Positions 24,239 to 35,242 of a DNA stretch of 64,000 bases are shown piece after piece. The DNA is taken from positions 1-64,000 of the forward strand of contig JAGMWG010000020.1 in NCBI GenBank assembly GCA_020744225.1. The letters are read 5' to 3'. The stretch comes from Paraphoma chrysanthemicola (lineage: Eukaryota > Ascomycota > Dothideomycetes > Pleosporales > Phaeosphaeriaceae). Made by a program: the position numbers and the translations under genes. Position 1 is the stretch's first letter, and the number at the start of each line of letters is the position of its first letter. The notes under the pieces are model-generated. The model ran no database searches and had not been told where the DNA came from. It saw only the letters and a list, made by a program, of their open reading frames with translations.

Positions 24239-24908
24239 GGCGCGTCAAGAGTCGTATAAGGATCACCACTGGTGTTTGTTCCTGCCCTAGGTTGCTATGT
24301 AGAAGTGCGTTGGGAGAGAAAGAGATGACACAGACTTGGTCCGGTGTGGATGTCCATCACGCCCTACGCAAATTGACGAACTTCTACCCGTTCCGGTCAT
24401 TGCAGTGGAGCTTGCGTATTCCGTCATCGGGCTGAGTCAAGCTACCTCTGGTCGGTGTATAGTGTCGTGCAATTGATTAGTATTGGCGCGGCCGGGTTGC
24501 TCAATTGAGCTCCCAACGACCAAGGGAACATGTGAGCAGGAACTCTGATTATGCAAGACACGCTCCGAGACTGTTTGTGTGACGGGTTCATGGATAGCGT
24601 CGGGATGGCGCGATAGCCACGCGCTGAGCCCGAGGCCGATGACGAGGGATGGTGGGGTAGCTCCGCGATTTCGCGATTGCCCCTCACCTCCAACAAATTT
24701 CGCGGAGCCGATGCAACCAGCGATTGCATCCATGTAGACATGTATGTGTTCAGACGAGATTGATAATTAGGACACAAGCGATGAGCGGAGTTGCAATGCT
24801 ATAATTTCGCCGTGAATCAGACCCTATATCGCTGCAAATGAAAAGACGCCATTGCGCATGAACAAAGCAAATCAGAGTCGAATCATGCGGGCGTTAGAAA
24901 TGCTACAT
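24239..24908. other. intergenic, upstream of PLP enzyme
   Basis: It holds the PLP-enzyme promoter and the 3' flank of cyclophilin. No gene recognised. Confidence 0.4.
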
Positions 24909-25807
24909 CTACTCAACACCAGCGGCAGTGATGGTCGGTGCCTTCTTGTACTTGATCTGCCCGGTGCTGCTACCGGCGGCCTCGATGGCCCTCACGACCT
25001 TGTACGATTCGACATCACCGTCTGGAACTTGGCCGAACACAACGTGTTTCCCATCTAGCCATGAGGTGACGATGGTGGTGATGAAGAATTGAGAGCCGTT
25101 CCTGTTACATTTAGCCGTTATCCTTCCGCTCATCTGGCGTTTGTGCGCCTTCTGCGAGGTGGCGGGGAAACATACGTATTGGGACCAGCGTTGGCCATGG
25201 ACAGGAGGAAGGGCTTGGTGTGCTTGAGCTTGAAGTTCTCGTCGGCGAACTTCTCGCCATAGATGGACTTGCCACCGGTGCCCTGATATGTGTCAGTTGA
25301 TGTGTCGCGGCCGTGCGTGATCAAGACTCACGTTGCCACGGGTGAAGTCGCCGCCCTGGAGCATGAAATCAGGAATGACGCGGTGGAACTTGGAGCCCGC
25401 GTAGCCAAAGCCCTTCTCGCCGGTGGAGAGGGCGCGGAAGTTCTCTGCAGTCCTTGGTACGACATCGTCGTATAGCTCGAAGTTGATGCGGCCCTCTTGG
25501 ACTGCATTGGTATGTTAGCAATTGGAAAGTGTCGTGCCGCATTGGCAAGGCCTGAATTCTGCCTTCGCTGAAGCTATAATCCGGGGTACATGGAGGGGCA
25601 CAGCCGCGTACCTTTTACTTCGCCCTTGCTCGTGACATTGCCCGACTTGTCGACCTCGACTTCGGGGCCCTCCCATTGGACATCAAAGTACGACTTGATG
25701 GTCATGTTGTATGCCGAAGGAGTGAAAAATCGCTTGTTGACGGGGGCTCGAATGTAGGAAGGACTCGAGCGGAAGGCCGAGAGGGCAGAAGCTCGGAGGT
25801 GGGGCAT
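24909..25807 (-). CDS. cyclophilin-type peptidyl-prolyl isomerase, probably dual-targeted
   Basis: Predicted 221 aa cyclophilin. Exons in gene order are 25612-25807, 25332-25501, 25176-25282 and 24909-25101, with introns of 110, 49 and 74 nt, all in phase. The catalytic core is unmistakable: FHRVIPDFMLQGGDFTRGNG (active Arg and Gln), [20 protein letters not shown], and SWLDGKHVVFG with the cyclosporin-binding Trp. The first 34 residues (MPHLRASALSAFRSSPSYIR and on) are Arg/Ser-rich without acids, like a mitochondrial presequence. An internal Met 35 then starts the usual cytosolic cyclophilin N terminus (MTIKSYFDVQWEGP). In Neurospora one cyclophilin gene is known to give mitochondrial and cytosolic forms from alternative starts, and this layout fits the same scheme. 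The gene is divergent from the epsin gene. Confidence 0.95.
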
Positions 25808-26669
25808 GGTGATGGCGGGGTGGGCGAACGCCGCTAGAGGCTGTCAGACCATCCATTACCCTCGTCGGTGAGTAGCAGAGGGTTGTGTATTTGCTTCTGG
25901 TAACGAGCGCCACCGCCGAGAACGGCAGCTCATCCGAAGGCAGACAGGGTGGGATCTTACCTACTGGGCAATTGATTCAATGGATGCAACTAAACAATTA
26001 CTGGACTCGGTCCAAGATGGGTGGCGACAGCAAGGGCGTGATGGAGGGTGGGATTGGGCAGCTATGCAACACAATAAGCAGACAGAGGGCTATGGTACAG
26101 ATGGCGGCGTAGTGGGAGACGACGTGATCGCTGGGCGGTGATGAGGAGATGAGGGTGTGGAGAGACTGGATAATTTCGAGATTCGAGCTTGAGCCACCTC
26201 CTGCTAGCGTTTGCTGTCTGGGGATGTCTAGTAATCTTTGAGGAATGTGAAGGCCTCTGCGAACATGCTACAGTTGTTTGGTATTGCAATCATTTAGGAA
26301 TCTGCGTTCGGAGTACGCCGTCAAGCACCAGCCATGGTGCTATGCAAGTGTGAGTACTTGAGCGTTTGAGAGGCTCATTACAGGCGATGCTGTGGCGCCA
26401 AGCGCTTCCAAGTCACGTGCACCCATCCCCACACTTGAACATGGATCTCACCCTTGCTTCCGTTGTGGCGCAAATGCTCAGAGAGAGGCCGTAAACAGAT
26501 TCACTCCATCCGACTGGCTTCCTTCTTTGCTCTCAGCCCTCTCTCAAATCTGCCCATCGCGTCGGTGCCGCGGAGGTCCCTTGACTGACCCTTGTCGAGC
26601 GGACTTGAACCAGCTGCCACCTCGACCTCTCCTTAACACCACAACAAAGCACCGCGCAACACCGCCGCC
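25808..26669. promoter_or_regulatory. divergent promoter region, cyclophilin and epsin
   Basis: These 862 bp separate two genes transcribed away from each other and must contain both promoters. No specific site was identified. The last 100 bp before the epsin ATG are C-rich and G-poor on the plus strand, as common for fungal 5' leaders. Confidence 0.5.
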
Positions 26670-28410
26670 ATGGATCTCAACAGTCTCAAGGACCAAGTGA
26701 GCAACCTCACGCTCTACGACCTCAAGGCCGGATTCCGGAAGGCTCAAAATGGTAGGCGTCGTGCCACGGCTGCCAGCTGGCATCTGCTAACGGGCTGCAG
26801 CGGTGATGAACTACACCGAGATGGAGGCGAAGGTGCGCGAGGCCACAAACAATGAGCCATGGGGTAGGCGGACCGTTCGTATGCATGAGTGCGCGTACTA
26901 ACAGCATCAGGCGCCTCTTCAACCATGCTTCAGGAAATCGCCAATGCCACCTTCAACTAGTATGTGCGACTTCCCGCACACAATGCCCTGGCTCACATAG
27001 GTAGTCAATTGCTCAACGAGATCATGCCCATGATCTACAAGCGCTTCACAGAGAAGGCCTCTGAAGAGTGGAGGCAGATCTACAAGGTACGGCTATGCCG
27101 CGTTTCTTCGTCCACGACGAGTACTGACATCGCAGGCCCTGCAACTACTCGAGTTCCTCGTCAAGAACGGATCCGAACGCGTCATCGACGATGCGCGCTC
27201 CCACGTCTCGCTCCTCAAGATGCTACGGCAGTTCCACTTCATCGACCAGAACGGTAAAGATCAGGGCATCAATGTTCGCAACCGTGCCAAGGAGCTCGCG
27301 GAACTGCTCAGCGATGTCGACCGTATCCGCGCCGAGCGCAAAAAGTCGCGAGCGAACCGCAACAAGTTTGGTGGTGTCGAGGGCGGAGCAGGCCTGGGCG
27401 GCGGCTTCTCCGGCAGCGGTGGTTTCTCGAGCGGCGGCGGCAGCAACAGCAGATATGGCGGGTTCGGAAGTGAGTCTGCAGAGTACGGGAACTATAATGG
27501 CGGTGTATATGGAGATGGAGGGGGCTTCGGCGGTGCCACGCCGAGCTTCAATGACACTCAGCAACGGCGCGATCGCTTCGACGAATATGACGAGTACGAT
27601 GAGGGCGAGGTTGCCAGCCCTGCAGCGCGACGAAAGGAAGCAGCCCCAGCACCAAGTCGAAGGGAGCCCAAGAAGGAAGAGCCAAAGGCAAAGGCACCGG
27701 AACCCGTGGCAGATCTACTGGCATGGGACGATGAGCCTGCGCCTGCCTCGTCCGCCGCAGGAAAGCAGCCTGTAACCGCCCCAGCAAACGACTTTGGCGA
27801 CGACGACGACTTCGATGATTTCCAGTCTGCTGCCCCAGCACCTGCGCCCGTACCTGTCTCAAAGCCCGCGGGTTTTGGCATCGCGCCCCCTGCATCTACC
27901 TCGACAATAACGTCTTCGACCCAGTTCGCCGCACCACAGCCGCAGTCTGGTGCGAACAATAACAGCTTCAACGACCTACTCGCGACGTCCTCACCGGCCC
28001 CAGCAGCGAACAAGATGGCTTCTCCTCCGCCGTCCATGTCTTCTACATTCTCACCGGTTTCACAACAACCAGCTGGATATCAAGCCGCGGGACCAAACTA
28101 CTTCACGTCAGTCAACGTTGGGGCTCCCCAGTCAGGCGGCTCAACACCCTCCGTCATGTCGCCGGGGGGCAAGATAGGAAGTGCAGCGCCCAAGAAGGCA
28201 GGCGGGGATGCCTTTGCCTCGTTGCTCGGTGGTGTTGCCCCCAAGAAGTCGAACACGCCGACGCAAAAGGTCACAATGGGCGATCTGGCGAAGCAAAAGA
28301 CGAGCCAAGGGCTGTGGGGTGCACCTGCATCGGGCTCCAGTACGCCAGCGGCTCAGGCGCCTCAAGGTGGATCAAAACCTGGTGGCGCATTGGGTGACCT
28401 GCTCGGGTAA
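26670..28410 (+). CDS. ENTH-domain epsin (Ent3-like)
   Basis: Predicted 516 aa clathrin adaptor for Golgi-endosome traffic. Exons are 26670-26751, 26801-26863, 26911-26959, 27005-27086 and 27136-28410. The four introns are 45-49 nt and in phase. Residues 1 to about 150 form the ENTH domain, with NYTEMEAKVREATNNEPWG, NEIMPMIYKRF, EEWRQIYKALQLLEFLVKNG and LKMLRQFHFIDQNGKDQGI. A Gly/Ser-rich linker and a Pro/Ala-rich disordered tail follow. The tail has DLLAWDD and DDFDDFQ, acidic-Phe motifs of the kind that bind gamma-adaptin/GGA ear domains in Ent3 and epsinR. No ubiquitin-interacting motif or repeated NPF was seen, which favours Ent3 over Ent1/2. It is divergent from cyclophilin and lies 315 bp before the phosphodiesterase gene. 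Confidence 0.93.
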
Positions 28411-28725
28411 GCACGAATGACTATGGAGGAGTTTGGTGTGATGGAAATTGAGCGTACAAAAGGGCAGATTTGATGTCATCCGTAGATATAGATGGCATGA
28501 CTGGCAGTACTGTGAAACGATTTCCTCCATTCGCAACAATTTCCCAGGGCCTCGGCATGCATCCTCCATCCAAACTTGTGAACCCTGTTGCAATTTTCGG
28601 GGATGCCGTCCGCTGATTGGCCTCAGCCCCTAATCTCCGCATACAATCCCATCTCAAACCACGACGCACATGTCAAGCCCCCAAAACTCACTTCACCACG
28701 ACACACTCCTTTCGATAATGCCTCA
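28411..28725. other. short intergenic between tandem genes
   Basis: 3' flank of epsin and promoter of the phosphodiesterase gene. The reading frame of the next gene stays open upstream to an ATG at 28603, which would add 41 residues, so the start there is uncertain. Confidence 0.4.
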
Positions 28726-30789
28726 ATGCGTCTCTCGCGTCTCTTCCTCTGCCTCGCCGCGCTCCTCGCTCCCATAGCCCTCCTTGGCACAACATGGCTC
28801 TACCTCTACCCCATCTTCCACAACTGCACCTTCCCCGTGCCGCCGCCCACACACGCCTCGCGCACCGCACCCTTTCGCCTCCTCGCGCTCGGCGACCCGC
28901 AGCTTGAAGGCGATTCGAGTCTTCCCGATCCCAATGCGCCCGTGTTTCCGAGCCTACGATGGGTAGTCCAGGATCTGCAGTACGCGCACGACATTAAGAC
29001 GCGTGTCAACATTGTGCGCGATGCCGCAGAGGGGGTAGTCAAAGATGCGGGGAAATGGTTGGAGGGGAAGCGCAAGGCGGTGGATCTGTGGGGGAATGAT
29101 TGGTACTTGGCGCATATTGTACGGAGTACGCGCTGGTGGAGCGAGCCAACGCATGTGGCGGTTCTGGGCGATTTGTTGGGCAGTCAGTGGATTACGGATG
29201 GAGAGTTTGAAAAGAGGGCGGGTAGGTATTGGGGCGTGGTTATGAGGGGGTTGGAGAGGGTGCCGGGGGATGTGTATGGCGTTGTTGAGAAGGAAGATGA
29301 GAAAAACGAGGGTGGTGAGGTGGTGGAAGCTGAGGAAAAAGGCAAAGATGCCGAGGAGGGAGCAGATACTGAGGTGGCAGGCCAAGAGGTAGAGGATTTG
29401 GAGGGTGGAAATTTGGCAAGGGCGATCGCTGAGGCGATTGAAGATGCGGCGAACAAGAAGGAAGAGGAGGAAGGCAGACAAGATGAAGGCGGTGCTCAGG
29501 GCGAGGAAAATTCTGGGGAGTCATCACTGAGGAAGCCGACCTGGGGTGGCACAACTGAAGTCCTCGGTGCGGAGCCAGCTTGGGCGAATCGCGTCATCAA
29601 CATCGCAGGAAACCACGATGTTGGCTATGCGGGCGACTTAGATGAGTCCAGGATCACGCGCTTCGAAAAGGCCTTCGGAAGTGTGAATTGGGACATATGG
29701 TTCACACTGCCTTCGAACAATACGGACGAAGCCCTACCCGAGCACGAGACGAGCGATACCCCTCCAGCTCTACGTATCGTCGTTTTGAACTCCATGAACA
29801 TCGACACTCCCGCATGGTCCTACGAAATGCAAACCGAAACATACTCGTTCATGAACCACATCATCACCACCGCGCGCCCTGTGGAAGACAAGAGACACGC
29901 GACGATACTACTTACGCACATTCCACTAGAGAAGCAATCTGGCATATGCGTCGATTCCCCGTACTTTGACTTCTTTGGTGACGGACAAGGTGTCAAGGAA
30001 CAAAACATGCTGAGTGATCACTCCAGCGAGACCGTCCTTCAGGGTGTGTTCGGCATGTCGGAAAACAAGTGGGTTGCTGGCAGCGGACTTGGCCGACGAG
30101 GTATCGTGTTGAATGGTCACGACCACGAAGGTTGCGATGTCGTGCATTTCATTCGACAGGATGGTGCGGATGAATGTGATGTTGAGGATATCAAGAGTGA
30201 AGATGCACACTGGCCTGCTCCAACATCCACAGCCGAATCAATCGAATCGGCAACCGGCATCATGGAGGCTTTACCCAGCGGTCAGACTTCATCGGTCAAC
30301 GAAACAAACCCTCTCATTCGTACCGACGATTTCGCCACCTCGCCCCTGGACAACCCAGAAGTTGAACCTGAACCAGAGCCGCAATCAGAACCAGAACCTG
30401 AACGAAAATGGCGTGCCCACCCGTTCCCTCACCGACCTTACTCCGTAACACACTCCCGACACGCAAACACGTCGACATGCACACACATCCCTTCGTCTCC
30501 ACATATCCGCGAGATCACTCTGCGCAGCATGATGGGCGATTTCTCCGGCCACGCTGGGTTTCTCTCCGCGTGGTTTGATTCCAGCAAAGGCGAGAAAGGA
30601 GAGTGGGTGTTCGAGTTCAACAGTTGTGGGGTTGGTGTGCAGCATTGGTGGTGGGGCGTGCATAGTGTTGATGTTGCATTGGTCGTCATTTCGGTATTGG
30701 GTTTCGTTTGTAGGATGCTTGAAAGCAAGGAGAATGGGGATAGGTCGACTGGTAGGGTAAATGAGGGCAACTGGAAGATGAAGAAATGA
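28726..30789 (+). CDS. Ted1/PGAP5-like metallophosphoesterase
   Basis: Predicted 687 aa ER membrane phosphoesterase of the Cdc1/Ted1/PGAP5 group. Members remodel GPI anchors by removing ethanolamine phosphate. From ATG 28726 an N-terminal signal-anchor (LFLCLAALLAPIALLGTTWLY) comes first. The metal-binding motifs follow in order: LLALGDPQLEGD (GDxQ type), VAVLGDLLGSQW, NIAGNHDVGYAGD (GNHD), ATILLTHIPL, and LNGHDHEGCD (GHDHxxC). A C-terminal membrane segment (VALVVISVLGFVCRML) lies near the end. Between the second and third motifs is an inserted run of about 90 residues that is extremely rich in Glu, Asp and Lys (29290-29530). A Pro-Glu repeat lies near 30355-30405. Both inserts look disordered. 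No intron is needed. An upstream in-frame ATG at 28603 is possible but would bury the signal anchor. Confidence 0.88.
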   Translation: MRLSRLFLCLAALLAPIALLGTTWLYLYPIFHNCTFPVPPPTHASRTAPFRLLALGDPQLEGDSSLPDPNAPVFPSLRWVVQDLQYAHDIKTRVNIVRDAAEGVVKDAGKWLEGKRKAVDLWGNDWYLAHIVRSTRWWSEPTHVAVLGDLLGSQWITDGEFEKRAGRYWGVVMRGLERVPGDVYGVVEKEDEKNEGGEVVEAEEKGKDAEEGADTEVAGQEVEDLEGGNLARAIAEAIEDAANKKEEEEGRQDEGGAQGEENSGESSLRKPTWGGTTEVLGAEPAWANRVINIAGNHDVGYAGDLDESRITRFEKAFGSVNWDIWFTLPSNNTDEALPEHETSDTPPALRIVVLNSMNIDTPAWSYEMQTETYSFMNHIITTARPVEDKRHATILLTHIPLEKQSGICVDSPYFDFFGDGQGVKEQNMLSDHSSETVLQGVFGMSENKWVAGSGLGRRGIVLNGHDHEGCDVVHFIRQDGADECDVEDIKSEDAHWPAPTSTAESIESATGIMEALPSGQTSSVNETNPLIRTDDFATSPLDNPEVEPEPEPQSEPEPERKWRAHPFPHRPYSVTHSRHANTSTCTHIPSSPHIREITLRSMMGDFSGHAGFLSAWFDSSKGEKGEWVFEFNSCGVGVQHWWWGVHSVDVALVVISVLGFVCRMLESKENGDRSTGRVNEGNWKMKK

Positions 30790-30908
30790 ACATGAAAGAT
30801 GATGGATAGGGTTGGCTGTAGACTTGGAGACATTTGCATCAGCGCGGCGTTCTCGGCGTCAAAACATACACCATGATTCAATAATCATATGAAGTTCCCT
30901 CTATGTCT

Positions 30909-32812
30909 TCAAACCTTCGCATCCTCCCGAATCATCTCCGCAGCCCCTTCCCCAATCCCATACGCCACCATCTGCGTATGTCCATTATTCACCCTGGGGA
31001 CAACACTCACATCCGCAACCCTCAACCCCTGCACGCCCTTCACTCTCAGCCGCGCATCCAGAACCGCCATGTCATCGTCCCGTGCACCCATTTTCACCGT
31101 GCCAGACGCATGGTAGCACGTCGTCGCATGTTGCTTGACATGCGGAATCCAATCTTCGCGCTTCGTGTACGAATGGTGTGTTAAATTCGCGGGCCATGAG
31201 CCCTTGATTATACCCTTTGTTCCCGCGCCTTTGGTCACAATGTCATTTGCGAACGCACATGCTTCGCTCATGACGAGCATATCCAACGGATGATCCATGT
31301 ACTTATGATCCACAATTGGATTCTTACTTGGATCTGCACTTGCGAGCTCCACCGTGCCGCGGGAATGTTGGTTGAATAGCAACGTGCATAAAGCGAAGGT
31401 GTGTTTCTTGTCAATAGGGAAATCAGCGTATTGTTTCGGTCCGCCGTAGAGTTCCGTGTTCCAGAATTCGATATTCGGTTGTTGGGGTGTAAGGCCCATT
31501 GGATCGCGTCCGTCCTTGCGTTCGGCGTCGCGCCACGCTGGAACGTCTTTTAAGCGGTCGTCCAGGCGCGCGTAGCCGAAGATTCCAAAGGGGAATGTTG
31601 ATAGTATGCCGGTTTTCTTTTCTTGGTATTCGGCGTACGAGGTTGCGATGGCGTTGTCGTGGTATGCGAGATAGTCGTTTGTGAGATTGGGTTCGGAGAC
31701 TTCGTAGAAGATGAAGCACAGGACGTGGTCTTGCAGGTTGGCACCGACGCCGGGACTGTCGACGAGGACTGGGATATTGTGTTTTTGTAATTGTGCTTTG
31801 GGGCCGATGCCGGAGCGCATGAGGATTGGTGGCGAGCAGTATGCGCCGGCTGTGATGATGATTTCTTTGCGCGCGGTGTAAGTGATTTTCGATCCGGTCT
31901 TGGAGATGGTGGCTACGCCTGTTGCGGTGGGTGGCGAGGTTTCGTGCGAGAACAGAATCTTATCAACAGTCACGAGCGTCTTGATGGTGATGTTGTCGCG
32001 GTGGTAGTTCTTGGTGATGAAGTCGGCAGCTGTGGTGCGGATGCCTTTGTAGACTGTGCGAGGCACGTCTCCGCAGCCGTGAGGCGACTCACCCGTCGAG
32101 AACATGTCGGGGTGGTAGGGCAAGCCAGAATCTATCATGCTTTCTCGGACGCGGTTGGAAATGGGAGCAAGGTCGTGTGGCTCGGTGTGAAGAGGGCCTG
32201 ATGTGCCGTGGACACTGTCATCCTGCTTGTGCCAGTCTTTTGGGTGGAAGGTTTCTGACTGTCAGCGTGTTAGTTTCCGATGATGATTGACGAAGAGTAT
32301 CTGGCAAGCGACCTTCTTCATGTACTCAAACATCTTATCACCTGTCCACTCATCCAAACCCCAGTCATCGTAATCCTGCTTGATACCGCGGATACAAAGC
32401 GTGCCGTTGACGCCACTTGATCCACCTAGGAACCGACCTCGACTGCAGTTTACTCTCCGGTTGTCGACTGCGGCCATGGGCTCCGTGACAATATTCCAGT
32501 CTGTCTCGCTGTCGAAGTTCTTGCTCCATCCTCCTGCCATGTGCACGTTCTCGAGATCCGTATTATCTGGTCCTGCTTCGAGTACGAGGATTTTGGCGTT
32601 GAGATCTTCGGCAAGACGGCCTGCGATCACGCAGCCTGATGTTCCGCCACTTCCCAGGTGTTAGCAGAAGAAAGGTCTAACCGAACATCGAAGCAGTGTA
32701 TCACTATCACTCAAAATGCACAGGTTGTACCACAAGGCGCTACATACCCGCAAATGATGTAGTCGTACTCCTCAGCCGGGTCGACAGAATCTACGCGCTC
32801 GAGAGATGCCAT
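30909..32812 (-). CDS. GMC oxidoreductase (choline/glucose dehydrogenase-like)
   Basis: Predicted 583 aa FAD-dependent alcohol oxidase or dehydrogenase. Exons are 32748-32812, 32313-32649 and 30909-32258, with introns of 98 and 54 nt, in phase. The ADP-binding motif YDYIICGGGTSGCVIAGRL is rebuilt across intron 1. Other GMC signatures are GRFLGGSSGVNGTLCIRG and AGAYCSPPILMRSGIGPK. Near the C terminus are CYHASGTVKMG and VNNGHTQMVAYGIGEGAAEM, which carry the catalytic His and the His/Asn partner. No signal peptide is seen, so it is probably intracellular. The substrate is unknown; choline, aryl-alcohol and glucose oxidases share this fold. Intron 2 starts GTCGCT, an unusual but GT-type donor. 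Confidence 0.9.
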
Positions 32813-34164
32813 AATGATGGCAGTGCAGTGGTTCACAACGAAAGCAAAACACAGAAGTGGTGTGAAAAGCAAGGTCGCGCCGTGCAACGTTCCAATAAGC
32901 TCTTTATGCACTCAGCCTCTGGATGTCCAGGTACGGAACGCGTCCGCGCCTCTTCCGCGGGTGGCTGTTCGGTATCTCGGTCACTTTCCCTGCTCAGCCT
33001 TGTCAGCGAGGCGTTCCAAGCTAATACGTCGATCCATATCATACTAGCTATCTATCCTGACCCACTGGAGCAAGATTCGGCCCCAATGATCGAGATGTGT
33101 GCGCCATTCATCCGGGTGTGCGGGATAGGTGTGCAAAGCGCTCGTGCAGACGTGGACACGGAACGCCTCCGTCTGAGTCCTCGAGCTGCGTGGTTGCCCC
33201 TGGAGCTTCTGCATGACCAGGAGATAGTGGAGATAGTGTATTCTTTGCGACCAATAGGTTTGGAGGACGGTGTTGAAATTGGTGCGCCGATGAAGCGGAT
33301 CAAGTCTTAGCGCAACCCCATGAACGGATGTGCGGGGTATGGGGAACCCGGTTCCGATCCTCTAACTCGTAGAGTAGCTATATGTATGTCCCTTTTAATG
33401 CTTAAACATTCATATTGCGACAAAAGTCTGTTTATTTGCCAGAAGAGCTGTATCAGAAGGCTTGTCTTACGTCAGGAGCAGGAAACTGTTTGGGGCTAAA
33501 ATGCGAGCTGCACAGCTGACATCAGATCTTCTCCTATACGTGTAACGGGTATACGAACTCGCCGCATTTCCGCTTTCAATGTCAACGGTCTTTCGGTGTT
33601 TTAGGTTTAGCGATGGAGAATGGTGGCGGAGCCATCAACTTCAGAAAAAGGGTGACGATTCTTTGTGCAAATATTTGTGCAGCTTCATTCAATTTTCTTT
33701 CCTTCCGCACTACCTTAGTACAGCAGGGCACCGTCACGATTCCACGATTCCTATGCGTTTTTCTCATTTTGCGTCCAAGTCCCTGTACAATGTCTCTATC
33801 TCTTATGCTCCATAAAAATTAGCGTCGTCATGTACCTAGGTAACAGAGCCGTGCTCATGTCGCTTCCGAACCGTGTCTTCGTTGTCAATATCGCATTCCA
33901 TGGTAAACCATAAATGCATGAGGTGCTCTCAGATATTTCATGACGCACTAAAAAGCCAACGCGCTTTGCGTTACGACCCAGTGGAGCCCTGAAGATAGGT
34001 ATGAAACCGTCGCGCTAGTCCGTTCTCAATGAACCGAGGTAGGCTTGAGTGACCAGGACGACCTCAGCTCTCCCACTTTCAGCTCTCATCAATAACACAG
34101 CAATCCTGCATCGCGGACCCGTCTCATCTCAAGGGCACCGGCTAGCCTTGATCTCTAATCTAAG
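32813..34164. other. intergenic containing one copy of a diverged repeat
   Basis: No gene recognised. It holds the GMC and thioesterase promoters on opposite strands, and in its right half the repeat copy at 33512-33812. A 204-codon plus-strand frame (32696-33310) overlaps the GMC exon and has no motif. Confidence 0.4.
33512..33812 (+). repeat. diverged direct repeat, left copy (upstream of thioesterase)
   Basis: This stretch aligns in order with 35243-35536 on the same strand. Both start with the identical 14-mer ACAGCTGACATCAG. Both then carry TGTAAC-CGG, CTTTCGG/CTTCGGTCTTTAG, CGATGGAG-A, a pyrimidine-rich part, CCTTCCGCA, GCACCGTCA, an ATGC..TTTTC-TCAT block, and CAATG-TCT..ATATGCTC. Length is about 300 bp in both, with many substitutions and small indels. 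It has no coding potential that I can see. Confidence 0.65.
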
Positions 34165-35166
34165 ATGGCAAAATCTGCAGAGGGGCTGAGTTTCACTGAT
34201 CAACTCAGCCTTAGACCACTTGGCAAGGATGCGCACGGCAAGGATACCTTCGAAACTTTACATCCACCCACCACGCTGGGAAACCCCGCAAACATTGCAT
34301 ATGGCGGATATGCACTAGCAACAATATGCAAGTCTGCGTACCTTACTGTCCCGGCGGGATACCACCTCTACTCTCTGCTCGGCCATTATCTCGGGCCTGC
34401 GTTCGCAGATGGTCCGCTGTACGCAACCGTTCGCACAGTTCGCCAGACACGCAGCTTTGCAACGCGTGAAGTCGAAATTAGCCAGAAGCGCAATGGCGTG
34501 GAACGCGTCTGTCTCATCGCGATCGCAGACTTCCACGTAAAGGAGCCAGCGTCGTTGTTTGAATTCTCAAAACCGCCCAGCATGAAGTATCGCCATTACA
34601 AGGACCTGCCAACGCAGCCAGAAGTGCACTTGAAGCTCTTGGAGGATGGAAAGATTACGCAGGAATTGCTGGATGCACATGAGAAGACGTTCGGCTTGCT
34701 GAGAAACCTCTACGAACAACGCCCTTGTCCTGAGAGCGTCTTTCCGCAGAATCTCTTCGGCATGGCCAAGGAACTTCCGACAACTCAAGATCACCTCCCC
34801 ACTACTTCGAAGACAAATGCAGACTGGTTCCGATCTATCGAGCCACTTCCTACGCCAGCCGATAACATGGCTAATCTCGCGTTCATTATCGACGCCGCGA
34901 TAGCGTTCCTCCCGCTGTCTTTTAATCGCATGTGGTTTGATGATATGGCAGTGTGCTCAAGTCTGGACTTTTCGTTGCGGTTCTTCAAGAGTGGGGATGA
35001 GGTGGACTTGGGGAAGTGGCATTTACGAGAGATGAAGACTGCTGTGGCCAGTGAGGCTCGGAACTATGGCGAATCTTGGGTGTGGGATGAGCACGGGAGG
35101 GCAGTGGCCTGTATGAGTCAACAAAGCATCTTAAGGCCAAAGGCAGGTGGTAAAGGCAAGTTGTAA
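34165..35166 (+). CDS. acyl-CoA thioesterase (TesB-like double hot-dog)
   Basis: Predicted 333 aa single-exon thioesterase that would hydrolyse acyl-CoA to free acid and CoA, often in peroxisomes. The N-terminal hot-dog half has NIAYGGYALATICKSAYLTV (substrate helix), GHYLGPAFADGPLYATVRTV and TRSFATREVEISQ, all close to type II acyl-CoA thioesterases. The C-terminal half has NLAFIIDAAIAFLPLSFNR, SSLDFSLRFF, and WHLREMKTAVASEARNYGES with the expected aromatic and acidic residues. The C terminus KGKL is not a perfect PTS1. It stands alone between two copies of a ~300 bp diverged repeat. The gene is intact. Confidence 0.85.
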   Translation: MAKSAEGLSFTDQLSLRPLGKDAHGKDTFETLHPPTTLGNPANIAYGGYALATICKSAYLTVPAGYHLYSLLGHYLGPAFADGPLYATVRTVRQTRSFATREVEISQKRNGVERVCLIAIADFHVKEPASLFEFSKPPSMKYRHYKDLPTQPEVHLKLLEDGKITQELLDAHEKTFGLLRNLYEQRPCPESVFPQNLFGMAKELPTTQDHLPTTSKTNADWFRSIEPLPTPADNMANLAFIIDAAIAFLPLSFNRMWFDDMAVCSSLDFSLRFFKSGDEVDLGKWHLREMKTAVASEARNYGESWVWDEHGRAVACMSQQSILRPKAGGKGKL

Positions 35167-35242
35167 TGATTTCAATTCTCCGGCAGGTCGATCGGCTATG
35201 AGCTTCTCCAAATTTACGGGCGACTATTCAAAAGCGATATGT

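Noticed and set aside
27558..28037. Long Ala/Ser/Gly-rich minus-strand frame over the epsin tail.
   Set aside because: Shadow of the low-complexity epsin tail on the opposite strand; no motif and the plus-strand gene is certain.
33300..33380. Possible tRNA T-arm (GGTTCCGATCC).
   Set aside because: No matching acceptor stem, D arm or anticodon arm could be drawn around it.
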